A stretch of DNA of 64,000 nucleotides, taken from positions 1,116,001-1,180,000 of the forward strand of contig NZ_CP119754.1 in assembly GCF_029319185.1 (NCBI RefSeq), in the 5' to 3' direction. This stretch comes from Superficieibacter sp. HKU1 (GTDB taxonomy: Bacteria > Pseudomonadota > Gammaproteobacteria > Enterobacterales > Enterobacteriaceae). Below the pieces are notes generated by a model, which saw nothing but the letters and a program-made list of their open reading frames with translations, did no database searches and was not told the DNA's origin. Below are positions 17,975-24,972 of the stretch, one piece after another. Position numbers and translations under genes: made by a program. How positions within the stretch are numbered: position 1 is the stretch's first letter; each line of letters opens with the position of its first letter.

Positions 17975-18286
17975 CTAAACCAGCACATCCTTAATCCCCT
18001 TCACCACCTGCTTAGCCTGATAAAGCTGTTCCCTCAGTTCCTGCATCTCGTCATTGTCAGCGATGATGGTCAGGCATCCCTCCGTAATCCTCACCGTCAC
18101 GCCGCGCCCGGTCTCAAATCCCGCTTCTTCCAGCCAGTTGCCTTTAAGGTGCAGGCTGGGGCTGCGTGAATATCCGGTAGGGGTTTTGGTTTTACGGTTG
18201 GTGTGGCAGATGCCGACATAGCCGACTTTAAGACGGCGATGGGTTTTGGAAATGACGACTTCTGGCGTAATATCGTGTTCAGCCAT
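17975..18286 (-). CDS. SymE-family toxin-like protein
   Basis: SymE of E. coli is an SOS-induced, AbrB-fold-derived protein controlled by the antisense RNA SymR. The 103-residue product matches the family pattern: RRLKVGYVGICHTN, then PSLHLKGNWLEEAGF, GRGVTVRITEGCLTIIAD and a C-terminal coiled tail with QELREQLYQAKQ. It faces the Rhs immunity gene and shares its terminator. Remnants with the same 3' end occur after the next two array cassettes. No antisense RNA promoter or LexA box was identified. Confidence 0.82.
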   Translation of the reverse strand: MAEHDITPEVVISKTHRRLKVGYVGICHTNRKTKTPTGYSRSPSLHLKGNWLEEAGFETGRGVTVRITEGCLTIIADNDEMQELREQLYQAKQVVKGIKDVLV

Positions 18287-18681
18287 GATTAACTCCTGCT
18301 TAGTTGGTTGTGGTTAGCGGCTGTTACAGGCGGCCACCTGTAGCAGTCGCGTTAAATATCAACGCATTACCTTCATTACCTGCTATCGTAGTCGTACCAC
18401 CACAAAAGCCCGGCATCAGATCCGGGACAGCCCGGCAGTGAACGGCGCACTATGACTTGCGCAAGTTGGATCTGACCCGTCGCAGGTTGCCCTAAAGTTG
18501 GCCCCATGTTGGGGTTAAGTTGGGGCAGTAAAAATCTTCTGTAAGCCGCATCATTACTGGCCTGAACGCCCCGCAAGTTGGGGCAGCATAAAAACCACTG
18601 TTCCATCGCTTTACCCTTCCTTCGTCGTACCGTACTGCCATCTCAGTCTTTAACCTTCAATCCTTAACAGGACAAACCATC
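18287..18681. other. non-coding stretch with repeated AAGTTGG motifs, upstream of the recombinase
   Basis: No convincing gene is seen in these 395 bases. Short direct repeats containing AAGTTGG occur near 18452, 18493, 18517 and 18571; the last two extend to AAGTTGGGGCAG followed shortly by TAAAAA. A GGCCCCATGTTGGGG element lies near 18498. These could be recombinase- or regulator-binding sites or remnants. A GCCCGG/CCGGG-rich stretch near 18407-18434 can form small hairpins. Confidence 0.45.
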
Positions 18682-19734
18682 ATGACAAAGCCCATACCAC
18701 CGGGGCCGGAAGCCCTTTATCTTAGCCGCCAGAACGAGAACGCCACACAGCGGCAGCATATGATTGCATGGCTGGCGCACCTTGAGGCGCAGGGCTACAG
18801 CCTGCGCACCATCGAGGGCTACCGCGAACGGGTGCTGCCGTTCGTGACGTGGTGCGAGGAGCGGGGGCTGCTGTACGCGCCGCAGGTGAGCCTGCCCGTA
18901 CTGGAGGGCTGGCAGCGCTACTTACGCAGCTACCGCAAGGCAGACGGCAACACGCTGGCGGTGGGCGGCCAGCTAAACCGCCTCAGCGCGGTGCGGAACT
19001 TCTGGCGCTGGCTGCTGAAACGTCACATCATCCTGTACAACCCGGCAGAGCAGCTTGAACTGCCGAAGGAAGAAAAGCGGCTTCCGGCGCAAGTGTTCAG
19101 CGAGCAGGAGACGCGGCAGGTGCTGGGCAGTCTGGATACGGAAAAGCCGCTGGGCCTGCGCAACCGGGCGATACTGGAAATACTCTGGAGCACCGGGATC
19201 AGGCGTATGGAGGCGGGGAACCTGATGCTGTGCGACGTGGACTTCACGCGGGGCGTGGTGAACGTGCGGCAGGGAAAGGGGAAGAAAGATCGCGTCGTTC
19301 CGGTGGGCCATGTGGCGCTGGCGTGGGTGCAGCGCTACCTGAAGGACGTGCGGCCCCGGCTGGCGCAGCGGTTCGATAGCGGCCACCTGTTCATCACGTA
19401 TCACGGCAAAGGGCTGAAGCCGGGGACGCTGACGCAGCTTGCCGGAGAAGCGATCCGGAAGAAGGCGCGGATAGACAAGCCGGGGGCGTGTCATATCTTC
19501 CGGCACTCAATGGCGACGCAGATGCTGGACAACGGGGCGGACACGCGGCACATCCAGGCGATCCTGGGCCATGAGAAGCTGGAGACGACGCAGATCTACA
19601 CGAAGGTGGCCATCGCGCCGTTGCAGCGGGTGCATGAGAAGACGCATCCGGCAGAGAAGCGGCGAAGGAAAAAAGCGCCGGACAGCCCGGAGCAGAACGG
19701 GGCCACAGGGTCGCCGGACAGTCTTAAAAGTTAG
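18682..19734 (+). CDS. XerC/XerD-like tyrosine recombinase
   Basis: The 350-residue protein has the two-domain layout of tyrosine recombinases: an N-terminal SAM-like core-binding domain (about residues 20-115) and a catalytic domain. The catalytic residues are visible: Arg174 (STGIR), a Lys near 200 in GKGKKDR, His271-x-x-Arg274 (HIFRH), His297 (LGHEKL) and the nucleophile Tyr306 (QIYTKV). A basic tail of about 35 residues follows. Its high GC differs from the adjacent AT-rich tip cassettes. It lies inside the Rhs tip array, with dif-like motifs 0.2-0.3 kb downstream. It is too divergent and in the wrong place to be the housekeeping XerC or XerD. Whether it moves itself, the cassettes or another element is unknown. 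Confidence 0.88.
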   Translation: MTKPIPPGPEALYLSRQNENATQRQHMIAWLAHLEAQGYSLRTIEGYRERVLPFVTWCEERGLLYAPQVSLPVLEGWQRYLRSYRKADGNTLAVGGQLNRLSAVRNFWRWLLKRHIILYNPAEQLELPKEEKRLPAQVFSEQETRQVLGSLDTEKPLGLRNRAILEILWSTGIRRMEAGNLMLCDVDFTRGVVNVRQGKGKKDRVVPVGHVALAWVQRYLKDVRPRLAQRFDSGHLFITYHGKGLKPGTLTQLAGEAIRKKARIDKPGACHIFRHSMATQMLDNGADTRHIQAILGHEKLETTQIYTKVAIAPLQRVHEKTHPAEKRRRKKAPDSPEQNGATGSPDSLKS

Positions 19735-19820
19735 GTGTCGCCCTCTGTGAGGGCGCAGGGGACGTGGCCGCTCCTGCGCATCCATGCGCCCGCGGCATTA
19801 GTACGTCCCTGTACGTCACA

Positions 19821-19854
19821 GGCAGACAGCCGCCGTCCATGACGGCTGTCTGCC
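19821..19854. repeat. 12-bp inverted repeat hairpin
   Basis: Perfect arms GGCAGACAGCCG and CGGCTGTCTGCC enclose a ten-base loop. No T tract follows, so it may be a recombination or protein-binding structure rather than a terminator. Confidence 0.7.
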
Positions 19855-19944
19855 CCCTGCCTTCAGTGTGCGCGGGGGTAAATGCCCGGAAGCTGGCGGA
19901 GGCCACAGCGTCACATGGCAGTACGGAGAGGCCAGCGTCCGTTC

Positions 19945-19976
19945 ATTTAACATAACGCGTGGATATTATGCGCAGT
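19945..19976 (-). other. dif-like motif 1 (XerD-type and XerC-type half sites, 10-base spacer)
   Basis: Read on the minus strand, an XerC-like half site ACTGCGCATAA (9 of 11 match to E. coli dif) and a perfect XerD half site TTATGTTAAAT (11 of 11) are separated by ten bases. Standard dif has six and cer has eight, so the spacing is abnormal. The comparison uses the E. coli dif sequence as I remember it. Confidence 0.55.
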
Positions 19977-20023
19977 CACCCCGGTGGGCAGCGAAGGCGG
20001 CTTCAGGCACAGGGTGCGGGGTG

Positions 20024-20051
20024 TCTTCGCATAATATGCATTATGTCTTGC
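20024..20051 (+). other. dif-like motif 2 (6-base spacer)
   Basis: TCTTCGCATAA, a six-base centre TATGCA and TTATGTCTTGC form a 28-base dif-like arrangement: 8 of 11 matches in the XerC half and 6 of 11 in the XerD half. It is inverted relative to motif 1 and shares with it the 10-base inverted repeat ATATTATGCG / CGCATAATAT (19963-19972 and 20028-20037). Confidence 0.45.
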
Positions 20052-20679
20052 GCCCCCGCGGGCGGCACTTCAGGCCGTGCCACGGTGAGCGCCGCAGACC
20101 TTACGCGGCTCCGCAGTCGCCGCCATCCCTGGCGGCTCCGGTGCGCGGCGGCGGCCCTGTTCGCGGTAAAAAGGCCGTTAAAAGAGGTTGTCGGCCTGCG
20201 GCCTCCGCTAAAGGGCTTAATGCCCGCCCGGCGTCGTCTGGCTGCGGCGGCTCGTGCCGCGCAAGGGGCGGCGCGTCACTCGTTCCCGCCTTCGCCCGCC
20301 AGCGCCTCCCGCCCCGGCCCGGCGTTGTCATGCAAAGGCAAACCCCGGTCAGGCAGGGGAGGAACAGAGCGCCGTACCGTCGCTTGCGGGCTCTTTGCCG
20401 CCCGCACCCGCAGAACCCGCGCCGTGGCCCCGGTAAGCCGCCTGCGGCGGCCAACCGGGTCCCCGTCACGGGTTGCCGTGGGAGCCATAACGCAGCGCCG
20501 GAGGAGAACGACTAATGACAGGGAGTCACGGGGGTGGTATGGTGAACGGGCGTCAAAACGCGCATCGGGAAAGTTGGGTTAACGTGTTGTTAAATAAGTA
20601 AAAGGTGATGGCCGGGAAGCCAGAAACGGCGCGGGCGGTAGCGTGTTAAAAAGTGTGATGGCATCCGAATCGTTCCGAT

Positions 20680-21108
20680 GATCCGATTGGGCTAAAAGGT
20701 GGGTTAAACTTATATGCTTATGCGCCGAATCCACTGTCATGGATCGATCCACTTGGATTATTTGGTTGTGGTCCAAAAGCTCAGAAACATATTCTTCATG
20801 GTGATGGTCCTGGCAGTGGTGGTCATATGTGGCCAGGTCAACCGGGTAAAACAACTTTCCCTCAATCTTGGGATGGGAAAAAGATTATTTCTGAAGTTGA
20901 TGATATTGTGAATTCGCCTTCAACTAAATGGTATGCCCAGCAAGGAACCGGAGGCGCATTAACTAAGTCAGGAAAAGCTGCTACCTGGGTTGCATGGGAA
21001 GTCAGGGATGGAGTGCAAATCAGGGTTGTTTATCAGCCAGCAAAAGGAAGGATTGTAACTGCATTTCCCGATAGTGGCCCTGTTCCACGCTTACCAGGAG
21101 CGAAATAA
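20680..21108 (+). pseudogene. orphan Rhs tip 3: EndoU-type nuclease domain
   Basis: From 20680 an uninterrupted frame reads DPIGLKGGLNLYAYAPNPLS, then WIDPLGL and a tip of about 118 residues. HILHGDGPGSGGHMWPG, then FPQSWDGKKIISEVDDI, VRDGVQIRVVYQP and IVTAFPD match the bacterial EndoU nuclease domain, found as an RNase toxin in Rhs, CdiA and MafB proteins. There is no start codon or core upstream: the frame is closed by TGA at 20656-20658. It is therefore a silent tip cassette. The first His of HIL is a candidate catalytic residue. It is followed, with overlap, by a probable MafI-like immunity gene. Confidence 0.8.
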
Positions 21109-21371
21109 TGGCTACAGCTACTGGTATCAAGTTTAAAAAATTCGGTGAAGAGTTTAGTAATAGGCTTTCCATAGAGGAATTAAATTATGCTTTGGGTTAC
21201 ATCGAGTTTGGGGAAGAGCCATTAGCATTTGAAACGTTATGTGACTACATATGTGAAAACGATATTCTCATAACAAAAAATGAATACGAACAAATATGTA
21301 TATTTAATTCATTATTTAATTACCCTTTAGAACGCGATGTTATCATTTATTTAAAGGGTTTAATCGGGTAG
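21108..21371 (+). CDS. putative MafI-like immunity protein for the EndoU tip
   Basis: The 87-residue product starts at ATG 21108, overlapping the stop of the EndoU tip. The text ELNYALGYIEFGEEPLAFET and LCDYICENDILITKNEYEQI resembles the MafI-type immunity proteins that accompany EndoU toxins, with a conserved E-P/L-A-x-E-x-L-C/A-D pattern. It is acidic, helical and cytoplasmic, as needed to block an internal RNase. The family match is from memory and moderately certain. Confidence 0.65.
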   Translation: MATATGIKFKKFGEEFSNRLSIEELNYALGYIEFGEEPLAFETLCDYICENDILITKNEYEQICIFNSLFNYPLERDVIIYLKGLIG

Positions 21372-21375
21372 TTAT

Positions 21376-21411
21376 AAAAGCCGGGAAGTATATTAAATCT
21401 TCCCGGCTTTT
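21376..21411 (+). terminator. hairpin terminator, array copy 2
   Basis: AAAAGCCGGGAA and TTCCCGGCTTTT arms, like the copy at 17913, close the EndoU immunity gene and face the symE remnant. Confidence 0.85.
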
Positions 21412-21436
21412 TATTATCTAAAATCTGTTCAATCCA

Positions 21437-21765
21437 CTAAACAATCACGTCCTTAATCTCCTTAATCATTTGTATCGCCTGATAAAGCTGTTCCCTCAGC
21501 TCCTGAATCTCGTTATTGTCAGCGATGATGGTCAGGCACCCGTCCGAAATCTTCACGGTGACGCCGCGTCCGATGTCAAATCCTGCCTCTGCGAGCCTGT
21601 TCCCTTCAAGGTGCAGGTTGGGGTGAGGACTTTGGTCTTATGGTTGGTGCGGGAAATGCCGACATGACCGACTTTAAGACGGCGCTGTGTTTTGGCAGAT
21701 TTTTTGTTTTTAATCCTCTGATTTAATCGTAAAATATTGAGTGTGCAGACAGTTTTACTGATCAA
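21437..21765 (-). pseudogene. symE-like remnant 2 (frameshifted)
   Basis: The 3' part reads, on the minus strand, HLEGNRLAEAGFDIGRGVTV then KISDGCLTIIADNNEIQEL and ends DVIV before TAG (21437-21439). The 5' part, TQRRLKVGHVGISRTNHKTK, is in another frame. The frames break near 21610-21640, where the intact copy has about six more codons (PTGYSR). The gene is therefore inactivated. Confidence 0.75.
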
Positions 21766-21862
21766 GGTGTGGCGGTAGCGTGTGTATTATGATTTGGTAA
21801 TTTCAGGACTGTACGAACGAAATCGGTAGTACGATCCGCCGATCGGATAGATTTGTTGTCCT

Positions 21863-22315
21863 AATCCAATCTCACTGAAGGGTGGAATAAATCTTTATCA
21901 GTATGCGCCTAATCCGTTATCGTGGATCGATCCCCTTGGTTTAACAACTGAAGAAATAAAGCTTAATCCTGGTGAGTTTCTTGTTAATCCTAAAGATGTT
22001 AATTTTTCTCAAACAACTATTAATGGAGCTTTTGATACACCTGACGGGAAACGAAATGTACAATCAGTAATAAATGATGTTCGTAAGGGAAATGTAAAAG
22101 CCACAGATTTTCCAGCAATAAAAGTTGTCAATGTGAAAGGTCAATTAGTTGCCAGAGATGGTAATAGTCGTTTAACTATTGCAGTTAAAGGGAAGGCTCA
22201 ACAAATAAAAGCTATTCTTGAAACAAACGTTGATCAACTAAGAGATTTTACTAAGAGATTGAGGAATAATGGTCTACCTAATACAGGAACATCTAAAACG
22301 CCAACCTGTAAGTGA
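21863..22315 (+). pseudogene. orphan Rhs tip 4: ParB/Srx-like toxin domain candidate
   Basis: A frame from 21863 reads NPISLKGGINLYQYAPNPLS then WIDPLGL. The 124-residue tip after it contains FLVNPKDVNFSQTTINGAF and AIKVVNVKGQLVARDGNSRL, the latter like the D-G-N-x-R-L signature of ParB/sulfiredoxin-type nuclease-fold domains seen in polymorphic toxins. No core or start lies upstream. The first Gly of DPIGL has become Ser, showing decay or divergence of the anchor. A likely immunity gene follows after three bases. Confidence 0.65.
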
Positions 22316-22318
22316 GAG

Positions 22319-22756
22319 ATGAATGTTATGAAGAAAGATTTTGCTTATGCGGTGGAACTCCCTTATTGGCAGGCTCCAAACGATGATCTTGTGTTGAAAT
22401 CACAAGGTGATTCATTAACCGCATTCTTTAAGATATGGATTTCTCCTTCTAGATATTCTAGATTTACAGGTATATTCGATTTTTCTTGTGTCTGGGCAGT
22501 GCGATATGAGCGAAATAAAGAATTAAGTTATTATAATGAACGCGATGATGATGATTTTGTTTCATGTTATTGGGTTGTTCCAGAATCATCGTGGTTAGAA
22601 AAATTGAAGAAGGAAAGATGCTCTTTTTTCCCTGAATGGGAAAAATATGATGTTGGAGAATATTTTCATTATATTATTCAAAGTGATTCATTTTATGTTG
22701 AAATAATTGCTAAAGATATAAAAATATCAAGAAGGAAATTAGGGGTGCTCTATTAA
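22319..22756 (+). CDS. putative immunity protein for orphan Rhs tip 4
   Basis: The 145-residue acidic protein is rich in Trp, Tyr and Phe, without a signal peptide or membrane segment. It starts at ATG 22319; ATG 22328 is an alternative. It lies directly after the ParB-like tip and before the third copy of the array terminator. No family is recognised, and the immunity role rests on context. Confidence 0.6.
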   Translation: MNVMKKDFAYAVELPYWQAPNDDLVLKSQGDSLTAFFKIWISPSRYSRFTGIFDFSCVWAVRYERNKELSYYNERDDDDFVSCYWVVPESSWLEKLKKERCSFFPEWEKYDVGEYFHYIIQSDSFYVEIIAKDIKISRRKLGVLY

Positions 22757-22777
22757 ATAATAATGGCATCTATTTAT

Positions 22778-22816
22778 AAAAAACCGGGTAAGAAATTAAA
22801 TCTTCCCGGCTTTTTT
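22778..22816 (+). terminator. hairpin terminator, decayed array copy 3
   Basis: The same element as at 17913 and 21376, but the left arm reads AAACCGGG instead of AAGCCGGG, so one stem pair is lost. A T run remains. Confidence 0.65.
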
Positions 22817-22840
22817 ATTATTCAATCTCCGTTCAGTCCA

Positions 22841-22916
22841 CTAAACAAGCACATCCTTAATCCCCTTCACCACCTGCTTAGCCTGATAAAGCTGCTCCCG
22901 CAGCTCCTGCACCTCG
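22841..22916 (-). pseudogene. symE-like remnant 3 (3' end only)
   Basis: On the minus strand the last 25 codons of a symE-like gene remain (EVQELREQLYQAKQVVKGI, then KDVLV and TAG). They are almost identical to the end of the intact gene at 17975. The homology stops at 22916, which marks the right edge of the Rhs tip array. Confidence 0.75.
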
Positions 22917-23242
22917 TATGCCCTTCACGCACTCCGCCTAAATTAACAAAACATAAACCAAAAATGTGCATTTAATTAACATATGCACACATTTAGTGCA
23001 TTCTGCGCACTAATAACGTGCAATCCGTCACCCGTTTTACTCCCGCTTCACCCCTCGCTGTAACCTCCCTGTAAAAAATAACCTTTCCGTAATCAACCCC
23101 TTACCCAAAAAATCCAAAAAACTCCCGAACCAATACACTATTGGTTCATAAATTGCTTATTCATTAGAGCGATAAGTAAACATCCATACTAATAACTTAT
23201 TGTTAATAAAAATAAAGCAACGATGAGAGCAGGCGAACCAAT
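22917..23242. other. non-coding stretch between the Rhs array and the GntR operon
   Basis: No gene is seen. The first part is AT-rich with repeated TGCAC/GTGCA words (around 22970-23030). The second part holds the operator of the gntR operon (23127-23147) and a long T/A-rich leader in which the promoter must lie; AATAACTTATTG near 23190 is AT-rich enough for a -10 region, but I cannot fix it. Confidence 0.5.
23127..23147. promoter_or_regulatory. perfect palindromic operator, probably for the adjacent GntR regulator
   Basis: GAACCAATA, CAC, TATTGGTTC form a 21-base perfect palindrome. A matching half site GAACCAATA recurs at 23235-23243 and overlaps the first base of the start codon of the GntR gene. 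The arrangement suggests autoregulation. Confidence 0.75.
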
Positions 23243-23962
23243 ATGGAAAAACCGTCACGGTTTCTGGCAAATTCCAGCACCGCGCTTGAACAACTGCGTG
23301 GGCTGATCAACCAGCATGAGTCAACACCAGGCGTTCCGCTTCCCACTGAACGTGAGATGGCAGAAACACTCGGCGTGGGGCGACGCGAAGTTCGCCGTGC
23401 GCTGGACGTGCTGGAAGAAGAAGGCCGTATCTGGCGCAAGCAGGGGAAGGGGACGTTTATCGGTCCTGCCGCTCCTGTAGAGCCGCTGGCCCTTCAGGGG
23501 CTGGTGCAGCAAACTAACCTGCTGGAAATCATGGAGGCCCGCCTGCAGCTCGAACCGGGCTTAGCCCGTCTTGCGGCGTTACGCGCCACCAGGGAAAACC
23601 TCGCGCTGATGCAGCGCATGCTGGAACGTATTAATAAGGTCAGCCCGGACGACCGCGATCTTAATGAATTGTGGGACAGTGCTTTTCATCGGGCTATTGC
23701 CGAAGCCGCCGGAAATCGTCTGCTGCTGGGGCTTTTTGACGCTATCGATGCTGTGCGTCGTGAACCTGCCTGGCAGCATCTGCGTGAACTGGCGCGTACA
23801 CCCGAACGTGTCGATCACTATAACTCCCATCATCACGCCATTATCAATGCGATCGTTCAACGTCAGCCCAACGAGGCGGCGGCCGCGATGCGCGAACATC
23901 TGCTCTCCCTGCAAAATGCCCTGATCCAGGCCATTCACCTTGAGGACGATATCACGCTATGA
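23243..23962 (+). CDS. GntR-family transcriptional regulator (FadR/FCD subfamily)
   Basis: The 239-residue protein has an N-terminal winged helix (about residues 12-75, with LPTEREMAETLGVGRREVRR and EGRIWRKQGKGTFI) and a helical FCD ligand domain (about 90-225). The FCD domain contains the His-rich metal-site pattern, with DSAFHRAIAE and NSHHHAII. It opens the peptide-transport operon and overlaps the next gene by four bases (ATGA). A palindrome and a half site matching it lie upstream and at the start codon. It probably senses an amino acid or peptide-derived acid; the ligand is unknown. Confidence 0.88.
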   Translation: MEKPSRFLANSSTALEQLRGLINQHESTPGVPLPTEREMAETLGVGRREVRRALDVLEEEGRIWRKQGKGTFIGPAAPVEPLALQGLVQQTNLLEIMEARLQLEPGLARLAALRATRENLALMQRMLERINKVSPDDRDLNELWDSAFHRAIAEAAGNRLLLGLFDAIDAVRREPAWQHLRELARTPERVDHYNSHHHAIINAIVQRQPNEAAAAMREHLLSLQNALIQAIHLEDDITL

Positions 23963-24972
23963 CGACGATCCGCTTTGAGGAGTCCAAACCCGTACTGCGC
24001 CTGCAAAACCTTAACGTCAAATTTGCCGGTTCGCCGGTCAGCGTGCTGGATGGCATTTCCCTGACCGTCGAGGCGGGAGAAACGCTGGCGCTGGTAGGCG
24101 AGTCCGGCTGCGGAAAAAGTATTACCTCGCTGGCGCTGATGGGGCTGCTGCCTGCCAGCGCACAGATCGTCAGCGGCGACATGCAGTTCCGCCGTCACGA
24201 TCTGCGTAAACTTTCCCCGCGTGAATATGCCGATCTGCGCGGGCGAGAACTGGCGATGATTTTTCAGGAGCCGATGACCTCGCTGAATCCCGCCTTTACG
24301 CTTGGTGACCAGCTGAGCGAAGCGGTGATGCGCCATCAGAATGTTGGCCGTAATGAAGCAATGGCGATTGCCCTGCAAATTCTGGAAAAAGTGCAGATCC
24401 CGGCGGCAGAAATGCGCCTGAAAGCGTATCCACACCAGCTCTCGGGCGGGATGCGCCAGCGTGTGATGATCGCCATGGCGCTGATTAATCACCCTCGTCT
24501 GTTAATTGCCGATGAACCCACCACCGCGCTGGACGTGACGATTCAGGCGCAGATCCTCGCCCTGTTAAATACCCTTAAGGAAGAGACCGGCACGGCAGTT
24601 CTGATGATCACCCATGATTTAGGCGTGGTCGCCGAAGTGGCACAGCAGGTGGCGGTAATGTACGCCGGGCAGGTGGTGGAGCAGGGGAGCGTCGAAGCCA
24701 TTTTTGCCGATCCGCAGCATCCTTATACCATCGGTCTGATGGGCTCGATCCCGTCTCTTGGCGCACGCAAAGGGCAGCTCTCAACCATACCCGGTTCCGT
24801 ACCGCTACCCGAAGCAATGCCAAAGGGATGTCGTTTTGCCACCCGCTGTCCTTTTGCGCAAACCCGCTGCCATGAGCATAAACCTTCCTTACAGACAATG
24901 GGCACAAATCATCAGGTCGCCTGTTTCCGTGCGCCGCTGGAACAGCACATCGCGCTGGGAGAAATCGCATGA
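23959..24972 (+). CDS. peptide ABC transporter ATP-binding protein (DppD/OppD type)
   Basis: The 337-residue ATPase has Walker A GESGCGKS, Q-loop FQEPMTSLNPAF, signature LSGGMRQR, Walker B LLIADEPTTALD and the C-terminal oligopeptide-transporter motif GCRFATRCPFAQTRC. It pairs with the next ATPase to drive peptide import through the two permeases encoded downstream. It overlaps the genes on both sides by four bases, which shows tight coupling. Confidence 0.93.
   Translation: MTTIRFEESKPVLRLQNLNVKFAGSPVSVLDGISLTVEAGETLALVGESGCGKSITSLALMGLLPASAQIVSGDMQFRRHDLRKLSPREYADLRGRELAMIFQEPMTSLNPAFTLGDQLSEAVMRHQNVGRNEAMAIALQILEKVQIPAAEMRLKAYPHQLSGGMRQRVMIAMALINHPRLLIADEPTTALDVTIQAQILALLNTLKEETGTAVLMITHDLGVVAEVAQQVAVMYAGQVVEQGSVEAIFADPQHPYTIGLMGSIPSLGARKGQLSTIPGSVPLPEAMPKGCRFATRCPFAQTRCHEHKPSLQTMGTNHQVACFRAPLEQHIALGEIA

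Larger units (their letters stand above)
19735..20679. other. GC-rich non-coding segment downstream of the recombinase
   Basis: About 945 bases show no convincing gene. Two long overlapping frames exist (19868-20515 and 19959-20582), but they have low-complexity Ala/Arg/Pro/Gly text and no family resemblance. Visible structure: hairpin GCCCTC/GAGGGC at 19740-19754; a 12-base-arm inverted repeat at 19821-19854 (GGCAGACAGCCG / CGGCTGTCTGCC); two dif-like motifs at 19945-19976 and 20024-20051; then a very GC-rich stretch to about 20580. The segment ends where the Rhs boundary motif of the next cassette begins, near 20680. Confidence 0.6.

Noticed and set aside
18682..19734. Reading the recombinase as an integron integrase
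   Set aside because: I saw no integron-specific insertion helix between the catalytic motifs and no attC-like cassettes of the usual kind. The tip cassettes carry Rhs-core homology instead.
19868..20582. Two overlapping plus-strand frames of 207-215 codons in the GC-rich block
   Set aside because: Both have Ala/Arg/Pro/Gly-biased text without domains, overlap each other, and lack convincing start sites. GC-rich DNA gives long frames by chance.
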